A stretch of DNA of 34,536 nt from Acidobacteriota bacterium (lineage in GTDB: Bacteria; Acidobacteriota; Terriglobia; Acidiferrales; UBA7541), in NCBI GenBank assembly GCA_023481105.1, contig JAMCWK010000125.1, positions 1 through 34,536 on the forward strand, read 5' to 3'. Positions 6,670 through 15,557 of the stretch are shown in pieces. Position numbers and translations under genes: made by a program. The notes under the pieces were generated by a model. The model worked only from the letters and a program-made list of their open reading frames with translations. It made no database searches and was not told where the DNA came from. Numbering within the stretch: position 1 is the stretch's first letter; each line of letters begins with the position of its first letter.

Positions 6670-9600
6670 ATGATTCGGGCCCTCAGCAGCAGACGCGTCT
6701 TCCTCTTCCTCCTGATTTTTCTGGGCGCTGCTTTTCTTGGCGCGCATCGCCGGAGCACTGCCGCGCAGGAACTTCGCCTCGCCCCGAGCGCTCCCGCTCG
6801 CGGAGGCGACGCTCTCCCGGCCGTTCGCGGCATCGAGATCGTTCAGCACGGCGGTTACCCCGAGCTTCATGTGGACGGCGAACCATTCTTCATTCACTCC
6901 GCCGCGTTTTTCTACTATCGCACTCCTCGCGACCTCTGGGAGGTTTCTCTCGACCGCCATCGCGAGCTGGGCATTAACACGATTGACCTCTACATCCCCT
7001 GGAACTGGCACGAGTCCCGCGAAGGCGAGCTCGATTTCGACGGTCACTCCAATCCTCGCCGCAATCTTCGCGCTCTCTTGCGCCTGATTTCTGAAAAGGG
7101 CTTCAAGCTCATTGCTCGCCCGGGCCCGGTCATTCTCAACGAATGGCGCCACGGCGGCTATCCCGAGTGGCTGCTCAAGCGCCCCGAATTCAACATGGAT
7201 GTCCGCGACCGTCTCGAAGGGCGCTATGCGCCGCTCACCAATCAGAACCCGCGCGACGCCGAAGGCGCTGCCAAAGGCTGGCTCGAAAACGAAACGCACA
7301 TGCAGCACGCTCGCAAGTGGCTTGTCGCCGTGGCGCGCGAGCTGTCGCAATACAGTTCGCACCGCACCATGCACGTGTTGGTTCCTCCGCGCAAACGCGG
7401 CGGTCCTGAAGAAAAGGAAATCACCGGCCCGCTTCTCTTCGTGCAGCTCGACGACGACATGGCCATCGGTCGCAGCAACTATGCCGGCCCCGCTTTCTGG
7501 CGCTACATGAGCCAGCTTCGCAAAATGCTTGAAGACGGCGGCGTGGATGTTCCCGCCTTCATCAATCCCACCGACATGCGCGTCTCCGCCGCGGGTTTTG
7601 CCCTCGACCGCCCCATCGGCGCCATGGGGCAATATTATTTGCAGCCGCCGGAGAAGCCCGCCCCGGGCGCTGTGGCGGAACGCAAGATCACTGCGCGTGA
7701 AGCTTCCACCATCGAATTTTTCGTCGAGGAGCTCAAAACGCAGCCGGCCTTCCCGCCGCTGATCATCGAGTATCAAGCCGCTTGGTACACGCCCGGCGAC
7801 GACACGCGCGCCTTCGACAGCCCCGTGGCCAACACGCTGTTGAGTTCGCGCCTGCTGCTTGCTCACGGCATTCACGGCTTCAATTATTTCCCCGCGCAAG
7901 ACTCCATCACCCCCGCCTCGATGTCCACGCCGTGGACGAATCGCCACTATCGCTGGGATGCGGCCCTCGATGTCGCCGCCAATCAGCAGCCCCGCGCGCG
8001 CGCCGTCGTTCGCAACGGCATGTTGATGGAAACTTGGGGGAAATTCCTCGGCTCGTCTCACAAGCGCGCTGACTTCGGCCTCATCTATCCGTTGGGCGCC
8101 TTTCCGCAGGAATCACTCGCGCACGAAGACATCTCGCGTGTCTCCAATACCGTGATGCGTGTGGCTCGTGTCGCCCAGCTCGCCGGCTTTTCCTCGGAGC
8201 TTTTGGATCCGCAGTATCAGCCCGTCGAGCAACTCCTCCGCCATCCGCTTTTGCTTCTTCCCGTGTTCGATTCTCCCAATGTAGGGGCGGGCTTTAGCCC
8301 CGCCCCCTCTGCGCCCGCTAAATTCCAGCTCTCCGAAAAAGCCCAGCGCGCCACCGTCGAATACGTTCGTCGCGGCGGCACGCTGCTGGTGTTTCCCGCG
8401 CGTCCTGCCGGCGCCATCATCGAGCAGCTTTGGAAATCCTCCACGCCGATTCCGCCCGCCGCATTGGCGGCCTCCGAAACATCGCCTGTGGTAGCCGGTT
8501 GGACCGTGGGCTCGGGCCGCGTATTCGAATCCACCAAGGATTTCTTTTCCTGGGTTGCTCTCGACGAAAGCTTCACGGCCAACCGCGCGCGATTCGAAGC
8601 CGCCTGGGCCGTGCAGGCCGTGCGCGAATTCATGGACCGCGCTTCGTTGCGCCCCGCCGTGAAATTTACGGGCGATCCGCCCAGCGCTGACTCCGAGCTC
8701 TCCGCCGAAGTCGTAGTCACCCAACTCGTCAGCAACGCCGGAACCAATCCGCTCGGTGCGCGCCGCGAGGGCAGCGGCCTCCTCAGCGTGACCAACCTGA
8801 GCTACGACGCCCCCGCCGAGCAGTCCTTTGAAGTGCTCTCCCCGCGCGCCTCGGCTCGTGCTTCCTCTCGCGGCTCTTCGGCGTCGGATATCATGCACTT
8901 CTCCGTATCGCTTCCCGCGCGCGAATCCCTGCTTCTGCCCCTGCATTTCCCGCTCTGCGCCGCTGCAAAGCTCAAGACGCGCTGCGACGATGAAATCATT
9001 TCCGCGGGCGCCGAGCTGCTCTGGGCCGAACGCGACGGCAAGACGCTGGAGCTGACGTTTTACACGCCCGCGCGTGCCACGGTCGCGCTGCGCTTCGCGC
9101 GCAAGCCGGGCCGCGTTTCGCTGGACGAGGACATCAAGCCCGAGACTCGCTGGCTGCCGGAAAAAAACATCTTGGAAGCGGATTTGCTCCGGGGCGCCGC
9201 CCCCGACTACCTCCGCGTCCTGAAAATCAATTTGCCCTACACTCCGCACGTTCCCGAGAAGCCGGATCCCTCGGACCGGCCCCGCCGCGAATTCGAGTAT
9301 TCCGTCTTTGACGCCGTGCGTCTGCCTCTCACCGAATCCAGTTCGCTTCCCAGCTTTCCTCCGCTGGTCATTCTCGATCGAGACCGCGAAGCCAAAGTCA
9401 CACTGCAGGGCACCGCCTATGATCCGCTCGGCAGCGACATTGACTTCGAAGTGGAGGGCTCCGTTCGCGGTTCCGGTTATGTTTCGCTCGCGGAAAATGA
9501 AACCCGCCAGACGCAAATCACTTTGAAGCCGCCGAGCGTTCCGAATCCGGGCGCTGGCAGCGGGCGCGTAGAAGTTTCCCGCGCAGACGGCCTCCTGCAA

Positions 9601-10473
9601 GGGGAACTCAAAGTGCGTTCAGGTCGCGAGCGCCGCAGTTCGCCCATGCTTTTTGCCGTCGTCGGCGATTCCGGCGTCACCAGTTACCAGTATGATTTCG
9701 ATCGCGACGCCGCGCAGGAATGGGTTCTGGAAAACGCCGCGCTGCGCCTCATCGTTTCTCCTGAAGACGGCGGCCGCGCCCTCGCCCTCGTGCACAAATC
9801 TTCCGGCCTGAACCTCACCACCAATGTCGGGGCGCTGCGCGACCATTTCGCGTACACTCCCAATCTCTCCTCCACTCGCGCCGACCGCGCCCGCGGCCGC
9901 TACGGTCTTTTCAATCGCGCTTATCGCGCGGAATGGCTTCCCGGCGACGGCGGAAATTCTCTCCGTCTTTTTTTAGAAGCTCCCGATGTGTTTCCCGCAG
10001 GGGCAAGAATCTCCAAAATTGTCCGCTTGCCGGGCGCCGACTCACTCGCTGTGGATTACGAAATTGCCTTGAATGCGCCTTCTTCTGCGGAAGTTGGCAC
10101 GCCCGGCGCTGCGCCACCGGAACAGGCATTCATCGCCGTAAATTCTGTGCCCGTCGTCTTTGGCGGAGAGCGCACCACGCAATTCTGCTGGTCCAATTCT
10201 GCCGCGCAGCCCCAGGGCGACGCCGCGGACTCCGCCATGCATTGTGAGGAGTTTGTCCCAGGCCGTGATCCACTGCTGCTTCCGGACGCTGCGCGCCGCA
10301 TGGAGATTCGTTCGCCCGGCCGCCTTGTTCTTGCCGTGGAGTGGAATGCGGGCCGCATGACCGTTGAAATGAAAAATTTCTCCGCGCTTTTGAAATTGCA
10401 ATTCCCGCCGCTCATTCCCGGCGGCGAACCCGGAAAATACAATGTGCAGTTCCATGTTCTTTCGGCTGACTAA
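6670..10473 (+). CDS. Secreted GH35-like (beta-galactosidase family) large protein
   Basis: It has 1267 residues from ATG 6670. A signal peptide is visible (basic MIRALSSRR, hydrophobic FLFLLIFLGAAFLGA, then STAAQE). The GH35-type TIM barrel starts near residue 55: VDGEPFFIHSAAFFYYR, LGINTIDLYIPWNWHE, GFKLIARPGPVILNEW. The usual acid/base motif QIENEYG appears as QLDDDMA (259-265), with Asp263 where Glu is expected. The nucleophile candidate is Glu367 in LIIEYQAAW. Residues ~500-680 look like a GATase-like or beta-galactosidase trimerisation-type domain. The long C-terminal part (~700-1267) is beta-rich with no recognised catalytic motif. Residues 538-547 are encoded by a REP-like palindrome. 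Plausible role: periplasmic or secreted polysaccharide turnover. Activity is uncertain because of the changed motif. Confidence 0.7.
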   Translation: MIRALSSRRVFLFLLIFLGAAFLGAHRRSTAAQELRLAPSAPARGGDALPAVRGIEIVQHGGYPELHVDGEPFFIHSAAFFYYRTPRDLWEVSLDRHRELGINTIDLYIPWNWHESREGELDFDGHSNPRRNLRALLRLISEKGFKLIARPGPVILNEWRHGGYPEWLLKRPEFNMDVRDRLEGRYAPLTNQNPRDAEGAAKGWLENETHMQHARKWLVAVARELSQYSSHRTMHVLVPPRKRGGPEEKEITGPLLFVQLDDDMAIGRSNYAGPAFWRYMSQLRKMLEDGGVDVPAFINPTDMRVSAAGFALDRPIGAMGQYYLQPPEKPAPGAVAERKITAREASTIEFFVEELKTQPAFPPLIIEYQAAWYTPGDDTRAFDSPVANTLLSSRLLLAHGIHGFNYFPAQDSITPASMSTPWTNRHYRWDAALDVAANQQPRARAVVRNGMLMETWGKFLGSSHKRADFGLIYPLGAFPQESLAHEDISRVSNTVMRVARVAQLAGFSSELLDPQYQPVEQLLRHPLLLLPVFDSPNVGAGFSPAPSAPAKFQLSEKAQRATVEYVRRGGTLLVFPARPAGAIIEQLWKSSTPIPPAALAASETSPVVAGWTVGSGRVFESTKDFFSWVALDESFTANRARFEAAWAVQAVREFMDRASLRPAVKFTGDPPSADSELSAEVVVTQLVSNAGTNPLGARREGSGLLSVTNLSYDAPAEQSFEVLSPRASARASSRGSSASDIMHFSVSLPARESLLLPLHFPLCAAAKLKTRCDDEIISAGAELLWAERDGKTLELTFYTPARATVALRFARKPGRVSLDEDIKPETRWLPEKNILEADLLRGAAPDYLRVLKINLPYTPHVPEKPDPSDRPRREFEYSVFDAVRLPLTESSSLPSFPPLVILDRDREAKVTLQGTAYDPLGSDIDFEVEGSVRGSGYVSLAENETRQTQITLKPPSVPNPGAGSGRVEVSRADGLLQGELKVRSGRERRSSPMLFAVVGDSGVTSYQYDFDRDAAQEWVLENAALRLIVSPEDGGRALALVHKSSGLNLTTNVGALRDHFAYTPNLSSTRADRARGRYGLFNRAYRAEWLPGDGGNSLRLFLEAPDVFPAGARISKIVRLPGADSLAVDYEIALNAPSSAEVGTPGAAPPEQAFIAVNSVPVVFGGERTTQFCWSNSAAQPQGDAADSAMHCEEFVPGRDPLLLPDAARRMEIRSPGRLVLAVEWNAGRMTVEMKNFSALLKLQFPPLIPGGEPGKYNVQFHVLSAD
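8280..8308. repeat. REP-like palindrome inside the GH35-like gene
   Basis: GTAGGGGCGGGCTTTAG at 8281-8297 is followed by CCCCGCCCC, giving a near-perfect stem of about 10 bp with a tiny loop. It keeps the reading frame and encodes VGAGFSPAPSAP. The border and core match the intergenic palindromes of this window. Confidence 0.6.
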
Positions 10474-10563
10474 CGCGCTGGCATCATCGTGCCATCGTAG
10501 AAACGACTCGCTCTGCCTTGCGCGCATCTAAGTGCGGGGAGTTTGCTGGCTCGTTCCATCTCG

Positions 10564-11361
10564 ATGAAAAGGCTCTTGGCATTCGCGGTCCTCGTCCTGC
10601 TTGCAGGTGGCTCTGCGTGGAGTCACCAGCAAGGGCCGGTCAAGCCTCCTCCGGACCGCGTCATCAAGCGCATTCCCACGGAAAGCGCTCCCGAACCGCC
10701 GCCCATCCCCGTCGAGGAGCTCATCCGCCGCGTCACCGAGCGCGAAAACGAAATTATCCGCGCGCGCAATGCTTCCTCTTACCAGGTCTCCTTGCGCCTG
10801 CAGGAATTTGATGACGCCGGCGAAATGGTCGGCGAATTCCAGATGGCCAAGGACATGCTTTTTGCCGCGGATGGCAAGCCATCCGAAAAAGTCGTGCGCA
10901 CCTCCCGCTCCACTCTCACGCACCTGGTGCTGCCTTCCGAGGAGTTGGCGGACTTTGCCCGCATCCGCGCCTTCATGCTGCCCAGCATTTCTCTGGAATT
11001 CTACGAGTTGACTTACGCCGGCAAGCAGCCGCTCGACGAGTTATCCACGTACATGTTCCGCGTGCGTCCGCGACGGCTTTCGCGCACCCATCTATACTTC
11101 GAAGGCCTCATCTGGGTGGACGACCGCGACTTCGCCATCGTCAAGACCTACGGCAAGTGGGTTTCCGAAGTCGAACAGAAAACCGGCTTCGAGCCGTTCG
11201 TCTTTTTCGAGACCATCCGCGAAAACGTGGAAGGGAAACTTTGGTTCCCGGCTTTTCTGCGTTCTGAAGAATCCTTGCCTGCGGGGGCCGGCCCTGCGCG
11301 CATCCGCCTCACCCTTCGCTTCACCAATTACAAAACTCACGCCGAACCACGCATCCCCTGA
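10564..11361 (+). CDS. Secreted LolA-like outer-membrane lipoprotein-sorting-type protein
   Basis: It has 265 residues from ATG 10564. The N-terminus is a signal peptide (MKRLLAFAVLVLLAGGSAWS, cleavage before HQQ). A proline-rich linker and an E/R-rich helix (VEELIRRVTERENEIIRAR) follow. The remainder fits the half-barrel LolA/LppX-like fold found in 'outer membrane lipoprotein-sorting' proteins: alternating strands ending in FEGLIWVDDRDFAIVKTYGKW and ENVEGKLWFPAFLRSEE. It likely acts in the periplasm, but its cargo is unknown. The gene starts 90 bases after the GH35-like gene on the same strand. A longer TTG start at 10543 has its GGGGAG too close to be useful; no clear ribosome site precedes ATG 10564. 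Family assignment is by overall pattern only. Confidence 0.6.
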   Translation: MKRLLAFAVLVLLAGGSAWSHQQGPVKPPPDRVIKRIPTESAPEPPPIPVEELIRRVTERENEIIRARNASSYQVSLRLQEFDDAGEMVGEFQMAKDMLFAADGKPSEKVVRTSRSTLTHLVLPSEELADFARIRAFMLPSISLEFYELTYAGKQPLDELSTYMFRVRPRRLSRTHLYFEGLIWVDDRDFAIVKTYGKWVSEVEQKTGFEPFVFFETIRENVEGKLWFPAFLRSEESLPAGAGPARIRLTLRFTNYKTHAEPRIP

Positions 11362-11384
11362 CCACACTTAAAAAAAGTGCGCCT

Positions 11385-11430
11385 GGTTGTCATCCTGAGT
11401 CCCGACGCCTTCGGTCGGGACGAAGGATCT
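11385..11430. repeat. Dispersed 'TCATCCTGAG...GAAGGATCT' repeat, copy 2 with inserted hairpin
   Basis: The outer sequence equals copy 1 (2484-2513). The centre is replaced by a perfect 8-bp stem-loop (GTCCCGAC 11399-11406, GTCGGGAC 11414-11421). GCTTTTTCG follows, so it may also end transcription between the convergent LolA-like and HAD genes. Confidence 0.6.
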
Positions 11431-11442
11431 GCTTTTTCGTTG

Positions 11443-11470
11443 TTCTGATTTCTGACTTCTGCCTTCTAAT
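11443..11470. repeat. Heptamer array TTCTGAN over the HAD stop codon
   Basis: Four 7-nt units occur: TTCTGAT, TTCTGAC, TTCTGCC and TTCTAAT. The stop codon of the minus-strand HAD gene (CTA at 11466-11468) falls in the fourth unit. Confidence 0.6.
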
Positions 11471-12161
11471 GTTTAATTCTCTCCAACGTCCCCGGCAATT
11501 CCCCCAGCGACTCCAACAACGCATCCACATCCGCCTTGCGCAACCGTTCGTGATTGGGAAACGGCCCCAGCACGGCCACGGCGCGCACTCCGGCGCGTCG
11601 CGCCATTTCCATGTCCTCCGGCGAGTCGCCCACGTACACGCACTCCTGCGCGCGAAGCCGCAGCCGCGCCAGGGCCAGCTTGAGTGCCGCGGGATGTGGT
11701 TTCTTATGCCGCGCGTCTTCGGCAAACACGGCCGCGCGAAACATTTTCGAAAACCCGAACTTGCGCAGTTGCCCGCGCACGCGCGCGCGGTTCCCGCTGG
11801 TCACCAGTGCCAGCACGTAGCGCCGCGCCAGTTGTCGCAGCACGCGCCGCGCCCCGGGCATCAGCGCGGGTCGCAGGTGCACATAGGCGCTCCGCCACAA
11901 TTCATCCGCTTCTTCCCAACGTCTTCGCGGAATTCCCGCCGCGCGATACACGCGGTGCCAGTTGGGCGAGTAGTGCTTCTCCAGTTCCGCAATGCCCCAC
12001 GCGATTCCCAACTTGCGAAACATTTCCCGATACGCCGTGGCATCCGCATGGTACGAATCCAGCAGCGTCCCATCCCAATCGAACACCACCGCCCGCAACC
12101 GTCCCGCAGCTTCCCCGACGGTTGTCTTGACAGATTTGGATGCCGGCCGAGAGAAAACCAT
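11466..12161 (-). CDS. HAD-superfamily hydrolase (phosphoglycolate phosphatase-like)
   Basis: This is a 231-residue phosphatase of the haloacid dehalogenase superfamily. Motif I is VVFDWDGTLLDS, where the first Asp is the nucleophile. A helical cap follows. Motif II is ALVTSGN, motif III is the lysine in ARHKKPHPAAL, and motif IV is CVYVGDSPEDMEMARRAG. The set fits the Gph/PgmB-like subfamily, but the substrate (phosphoglycolate, a sugar phosphate or pyrophosphate) cannot be read from sequence. The start is ATG 12161. It lies downstream of the TonB-dependent receptor on the same strand, separated by a strong palindrome, so it is probably transcribed separately. Confidence 0.85.
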   Translation of the reverse strand: MVFSRPASKSVKTTVGEAAGRLRAVVFDWDGTLLDSYHADATAYREMFRKLGIAWGIAELEKHYSPNWHRVYRAAGIPRRRWEEADELWRSAYVHLRPALMPGARRVLRQLARRYVLALVTSGNRARVRGQLRKFGFSKMFRAAVFAEDARHKKPHPAALKLALARLRLRAQECVYVGDSPEDMEMARRAGVRAVAVLGPFPNHERLRKADVDALLESLGELPGTLERIKH

Positions 12162-12211
12162 GAAGTCGAAATGGTATCAGAGGTTGCGGTGCGCGCGGGT
12201 ATTCGGGGTAT

Positions 12212-12254
12212 CTCAGTCCCGTTCCCACGCGCGGGCGCGGGAACGGGAACTGAG
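12212..12254. repeat. Long palindrome between TonB receptor and HAD gene
   Basis: CTCAGTCCCGTTCCC (12212-12226) pairs with GGGAACGGGAACTGAG (12239-12254) with a single bulge and a 12-nt GC-rich loop. CTAC follows at 12255-12258, matching the REP border seen elsewhere. It may act as a terminator for the receptor gene on the minus strand, although no T-run is present. Confidence 0.5.
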
Positions 12255-12256
12255 CT

Positions 12257-12284
12257 ACAACCTGCAACCTAAAACCTACAAACT
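12257..12284. repeat. Heptamer array NNAACCT after the TonB receptor stop
   Basis: Four 7-nt units occur: ACAACCT, GCAACCT, AAAACCT and ACAAACT. They end five bases from the receptor's stop codon (12290-12292, minus strand). Confidence 0.6.
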
Positions 12285-12289
12285 TCCTT

Positions 12290-15200
12290 TTAGAACGTGA
12301 GCTTAATCGCGAACTGCGCCTGTCTCGGGTCGCCCACGCCGAAGCGCAGGAAGCCGTTGAAGTCGAACAGCGCCGCCGTGGCAAGCGGGTTCACGTTGTT
12401 CTTGTTGTTGAATGTGTTGAACATCTCGATCATCGGCGTGAGCGCGATGCGCTCGGTGATTTGGAACGGCCGCACCACGCGCCAGTCCAGCGAGAAAAAC
12501 TCGTTGTCCTTGCGCAAAGTGTTGCGGTCCCCCGCCACCGTACGCGGGCTCGGGGAAATCGGCTGCGCGGTACGCCCCTGCATCCGCACGTTGAGTTGCA
12601 CTTTCCAGGGCAGCTCCACGTAAGTGAAGAAGTTGAACTTGTGGCGGATATCGCGGTCCGAGTAACCATAATCCGCTCGCAAGCCGTTGGCAACGAACGG
12701 TGAGAAGGCGCGGTCGGTGAACGGATCGCGCTCGTTCGAGTCGTCGTCATAGTCGGTCGAGACCACGTAATTCCATTCCAGTTGGTAGCGGTTTGAGAAG
12801 CGCTTCCTCATGCCGATGGTCCAGCCGCGATAGAGCGACTGGCCAAAGCTCGTTGCCGTCATCACCTCACCCAATTGCAGCCCAAACAATCCGGTGCGGC
12901 CGTAGTCGATGAAGCGAGTCAGGAAAACTCCCTTCGACCAGGTGAAGTCCGTGTAGATCGACCAGTCAGGATAGATCTCCTGCTCGTAGCCGACGTTGGT
13001 CGAATAGATCCGCGGGTTGTGGTAGTCCTTGTGGAAGACCCGCACACCGGTGAAGCAGGGGAAGGGAAGAGCGGGCGGCGCCAGGCAGGGAGTGAACGTC
13101 GGCGAGACCGTGTTGGGCCACGTCGGCCGGATCGTCGGGTTGGCAAACAAGCCTCCCGCGATCGTCGATTGCTGCACGCCGTTCGTCGTGATCGAGCCCA
13201 CCTGCGTGAGCATGTTTTGCCGCGCGTTGTAGATGCCGGCATTCCACCGCAGCACCGACTTCCCGTTCTTGGCGACATCCCATGCAAAGCCCAGCCGCGG
13301 CTGGAACATTTTCTTCTGGTCCCGCAACGTCCCGTTGGAAGGAAACGCCGGGTCGTTGAGGAACAGTGCGTATGCCGTCTGGCTCGGCGGGACGACCGGG
13401 TCCGGGAACAACTGCGCTTCCCACCGCAGCCCGTAGCTCAGGCTGAAGTTGGACCAGATCTGCCACTTGTCCTGGATGAACATGCCGAACTCTTCGTTGG
13501 AGATGTTCGAGGCGCCGGCCTTGTCCGAGGCCGGAGAAAAGTTCGGCCCCGCGCCCTGCAGGTAAAGCAGCAGGGGAGTGGACGGTGTGCCGGTGGCGCA
13601 TGCCGGCCCGAGGACGATGTCCGTGAACGTGCCGTCCGAGCAGCGCCCGGCGTCCGGCCCGAAGCCCGGCGTACCGGCCGGCGAAGCGTAGCGCAGGAAG
13701 CCGGTCACGCTGTCAAACAGGTAGCGTCCGGTGAAGAACCCGCGGAACACCTGATCGTTCAGGCTGTGGATCCACTCTCCGCCGAACTTGACGGTGTGGT
13801 TCCGCCAGACGATGGAAAAGTTGTCTTTAAGCTGTGAGCGCCAGAAGGTCTCGTCGATTTTCGGCTGCAAAAAGAACGGTTCACCGAACCGGAAGCTCGG
13901 GGCAAAACCCATGCCCGTATCGGCCGGCACGTTGGAAGTCACTGCTGCGCGCGGCCGGACTTCACGCAGGTAGGTGAAGTGCGCTTCATTGACCTTTGTC
14001 GCCGAGATCGAGCTGAAGAGGTTGACGTTGAAGGTGTGGATTTTCGTGAAATCGCCCTCGATGCCGTTGGCAGAGTTGCCGTAGGTCGCCACGTCAAACG
14101 TCTCGTTCACCTTCTTCGACGCATTGAAGTTGTAAGAAACCGCCAGCTGGTTGCTCGGTGAGATGTTCAGATCCAGCTTGCCGAGCAGCGCCGTAGTGTA
14201 AATCGGCCGCCGCACCGGCTTGCCTTCCTCCTGCGACCGTGTAGTCCGGATGAAGTTGATCAGCGACAGCCGCTGGCAGTCAGGGTTAGCGTCGATCAAC
14301 GCTTCGTCGGCCACGATCGTTGGCGTCGGAACCGGGCACGGTGTCGTCCCAATCTGTGTGCTCAGGTTGTCCCTTTGGAGATTGCCCGTGATGCGCTCGA
14401 TCGCGAAATAGTAGAACGCCTTGTCCTTGACGATCGGCCCGCCAATCGTGCCGCCGAATTGCTCGCGGTGGAAGTCCTTCAGCGGTTTCCCGTCGGACGT
14501 ATTCGAACTCAGGTTTTCGTGCCGCTGGAAGTGGAAGAGGCTCCCGTGGACCTCGTTCGTCCCGGAGCGGGTGATGATGTTGACCACGCCGCTCGCGGTG
14601 CGCCCGAATTCTGCGTTCGCGCCTGTCGCCACCACCTGGAATTCCTTCACCGCTTCCAGGGTGATGTCGATGGCCACGCGCTGTCCGCCCGCCTGTTCGC
14701 CGAAAAACCCGTTCATGAAGTCGCCGCCATCCACGCTGATATTGTTGAAAATTCCGCGCTGGCCGCTGAACGTGATTTCGTCGCCGTCCGGCCCCTGCAC
14801 GATGCTCACGCCCGGCGTCAGCGTCAACAGGTCCTCCACCTTGCGCCCCAGGATGGGCGTATTCGTCACCGTCAAGTCGTTGAGCGTCGAGCTCATCTCC
14901 GTCTTGATGGTGTCCACGGTGGGTGTCGCCGTCACCGTCACCGTCTCCGTTGCCGGCGCCACTTTCATGTTGACCGTCAGTGTCACGGACTGCCCGACCG
15001 TGAGCGCAATGTTCTGCTGCACGAGTTTTGCGAAGCCCGCCTTGGTCACCGTCGCTTCATAGCGGCCGGGCGGCAGTTGCAGCGCCACAAATCGCCCGTC
15101 CTCGTTGGTGGTGAGTGTTCGCGTAAAGTTTGTGTCCAGGTTCTTGATTTCCACCGACGCGTCGGGCACCACCGCTCCTGTGGCATCCAGGACCGTTCCC

Positions 15201-15298
15201 TGAATCACGCCGGTGGTGATCTGTGCCTGTCCCCACGCGCTGCCTGCCATCGCCAGCGCCATGGCCAGTACAAAGACCCCTGCCCCGATTTTCTTCAT
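12290..15298 (-). CDS. TonB-dependent receptor with carboxypeptidase-regulatory-like domain (Oar-like)
   Basis: It is a 1002-residue outer-membrane protein. The signal peptide is MKKIGAGVFVLAMALAMAGSAWG. Residues ~28-110 form a CarboxypepD_reg-like beta-sandwich (GVIQGTVLDATGAVVPDASV, LPPGRYEATVTKAGF). A plug domain follows (LGRKVEDLLTLTPGV, FGRTASGVVNIITRSGTN). The long beta-barrel ends with the terminal Phe typical of outer-membrane proteins (AIKLTF). The start is ATG 15298 with GGAGG at ideal spacing; an upstream in-frame start at 15487 lies in the promoter and is rejected. This architecture is abundant in Acidobacteriota and is thought to import oligosaccharides or peptides. The ligand is unknown, and no TonB box was identified with confidence. 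Confidence 0.93.
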   Translation of the reverse strand: MKKIGAGVFVLAMALAMAGSAWGQAQITTGVIQGTVLDATGAVVPDASVEIKNLDTNFTRTLTTNEDGRFVALQLPPGRYEATVTKAGFAKLVQQNIALTVGQSVTLTVNMKVAPATETVTVTATPTVDTIKTEMSSTLNDLTVTNTPILGRKVEDLLTLTPGVSIVQGPDGDEITFSGQRGIFNNISVDGGDFMNGFFGEQAGGQRVAIDITLEAVKEFQVVATGANAEFGRTASGVVNIITRSGTNEVHGSLFHFQRHENLSSNTSDGKPLKDFHREQFGGTIGGPIVKDKAFYYFAIERITGNLQRDNLSTQIGTTPCPVPTPTIVADEALIDANPDCQRLSLINFIRTTRSQEEGKPVRRPIYTTALLGKLDLNISPSNQLAVSYNFNASKKVNETFDVATYGNSANGIEGDFTKIHTFNVNLFSSISATKVNEAHFTYLREVRPRAAVTSNVPADTGMGFAPSFRFGEPFFLQPKIDETFWRSQLKDNFSIVWRNHTVKFGGEWIHSLNDQVFRGFFTGRYLFDSVTGFLRYASPAGTPGFGPDAGRCSDGTFTDIVLGPACATGTPSTPLLLYLQGAGPNFSPASDKAGASNISNEEFGMFIQDKWQIWSNFSLSYGLRWEAQLFPDPVVPPSQTAYALFLNDPAFPSNGTLRDQKKMFQPRLGFAWDVAKNGKSVLRWNAGIYNARQNMLTQVGSITTNGVQQSTIAGGLFANPTIRPTWPNTVSPTFTPCLAPPALPFPCFTGVRVFHKDYHNPRIYSTNVGYEQEIYPDWSIYTDFTWSKGVFLTRFIDYGRTGLFGLQLGEVMTATSFGQSLYRGWTIGMRKRFSNRYQLEWNYVVSTDYDDDSNERDPFTDRAFSPFVANGLRADYGYSDRDIRHKFNFFTYVELPWKVQLNVRMQGRTAQPISPSPRTVAGDRNTLRKDNEFFSLDWRVVRPFQITERIALTPMIEMFNTFNNKNNVNPLATAALFDFNGFLRFGVGDPRQAQFAIKLTF

Positions 15299-15464
15299 CG
15301 TTTCCTCCGCATTGTGAGCTTGAGCTGTTCTGTGCGCGGTCCCCATCCCCGCGCTGACTTTCAAGTTTTTCTGTTTCTGCAGCACATCTCCCCGTGCTTC
15401 TCGTCCGCGGTTTCCTGACGGCTTGCATACGAACAAGAAGTCACCCCTTGAAACGCTTGCGGCA

Positions 15465-15492
15465 ATTATATGTTCCCGTCTAGACAAAGCAA
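15465..15492 (-). promoter_or_regulatory. Sigma70-type promoter for the TonB receptor
   Basis: On the minus strand TTGCTT (15492-15487), a 16-bp spacer and a perfect TATAAT (15470-15465) lie about 165 bases upstream of the ATG. The long leader (15299-15457) contains nothing else recognised. Confidence 0.6.
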
Positions 15493-15557
15493 CAAAGAGT
15501 ATTGTGGAAAAGGCACCCGGGGGATATAAAACCTGATGAATTATCGCAGGGCAGAAA

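Noticed and set aside
12875-15418. Long plus-strand frames antisense to the TonB receptor
   Set aside because: They have no recognisable domains or ribosome sites, and the receptor on the minus strand has a signal peptide, domains and a good start.
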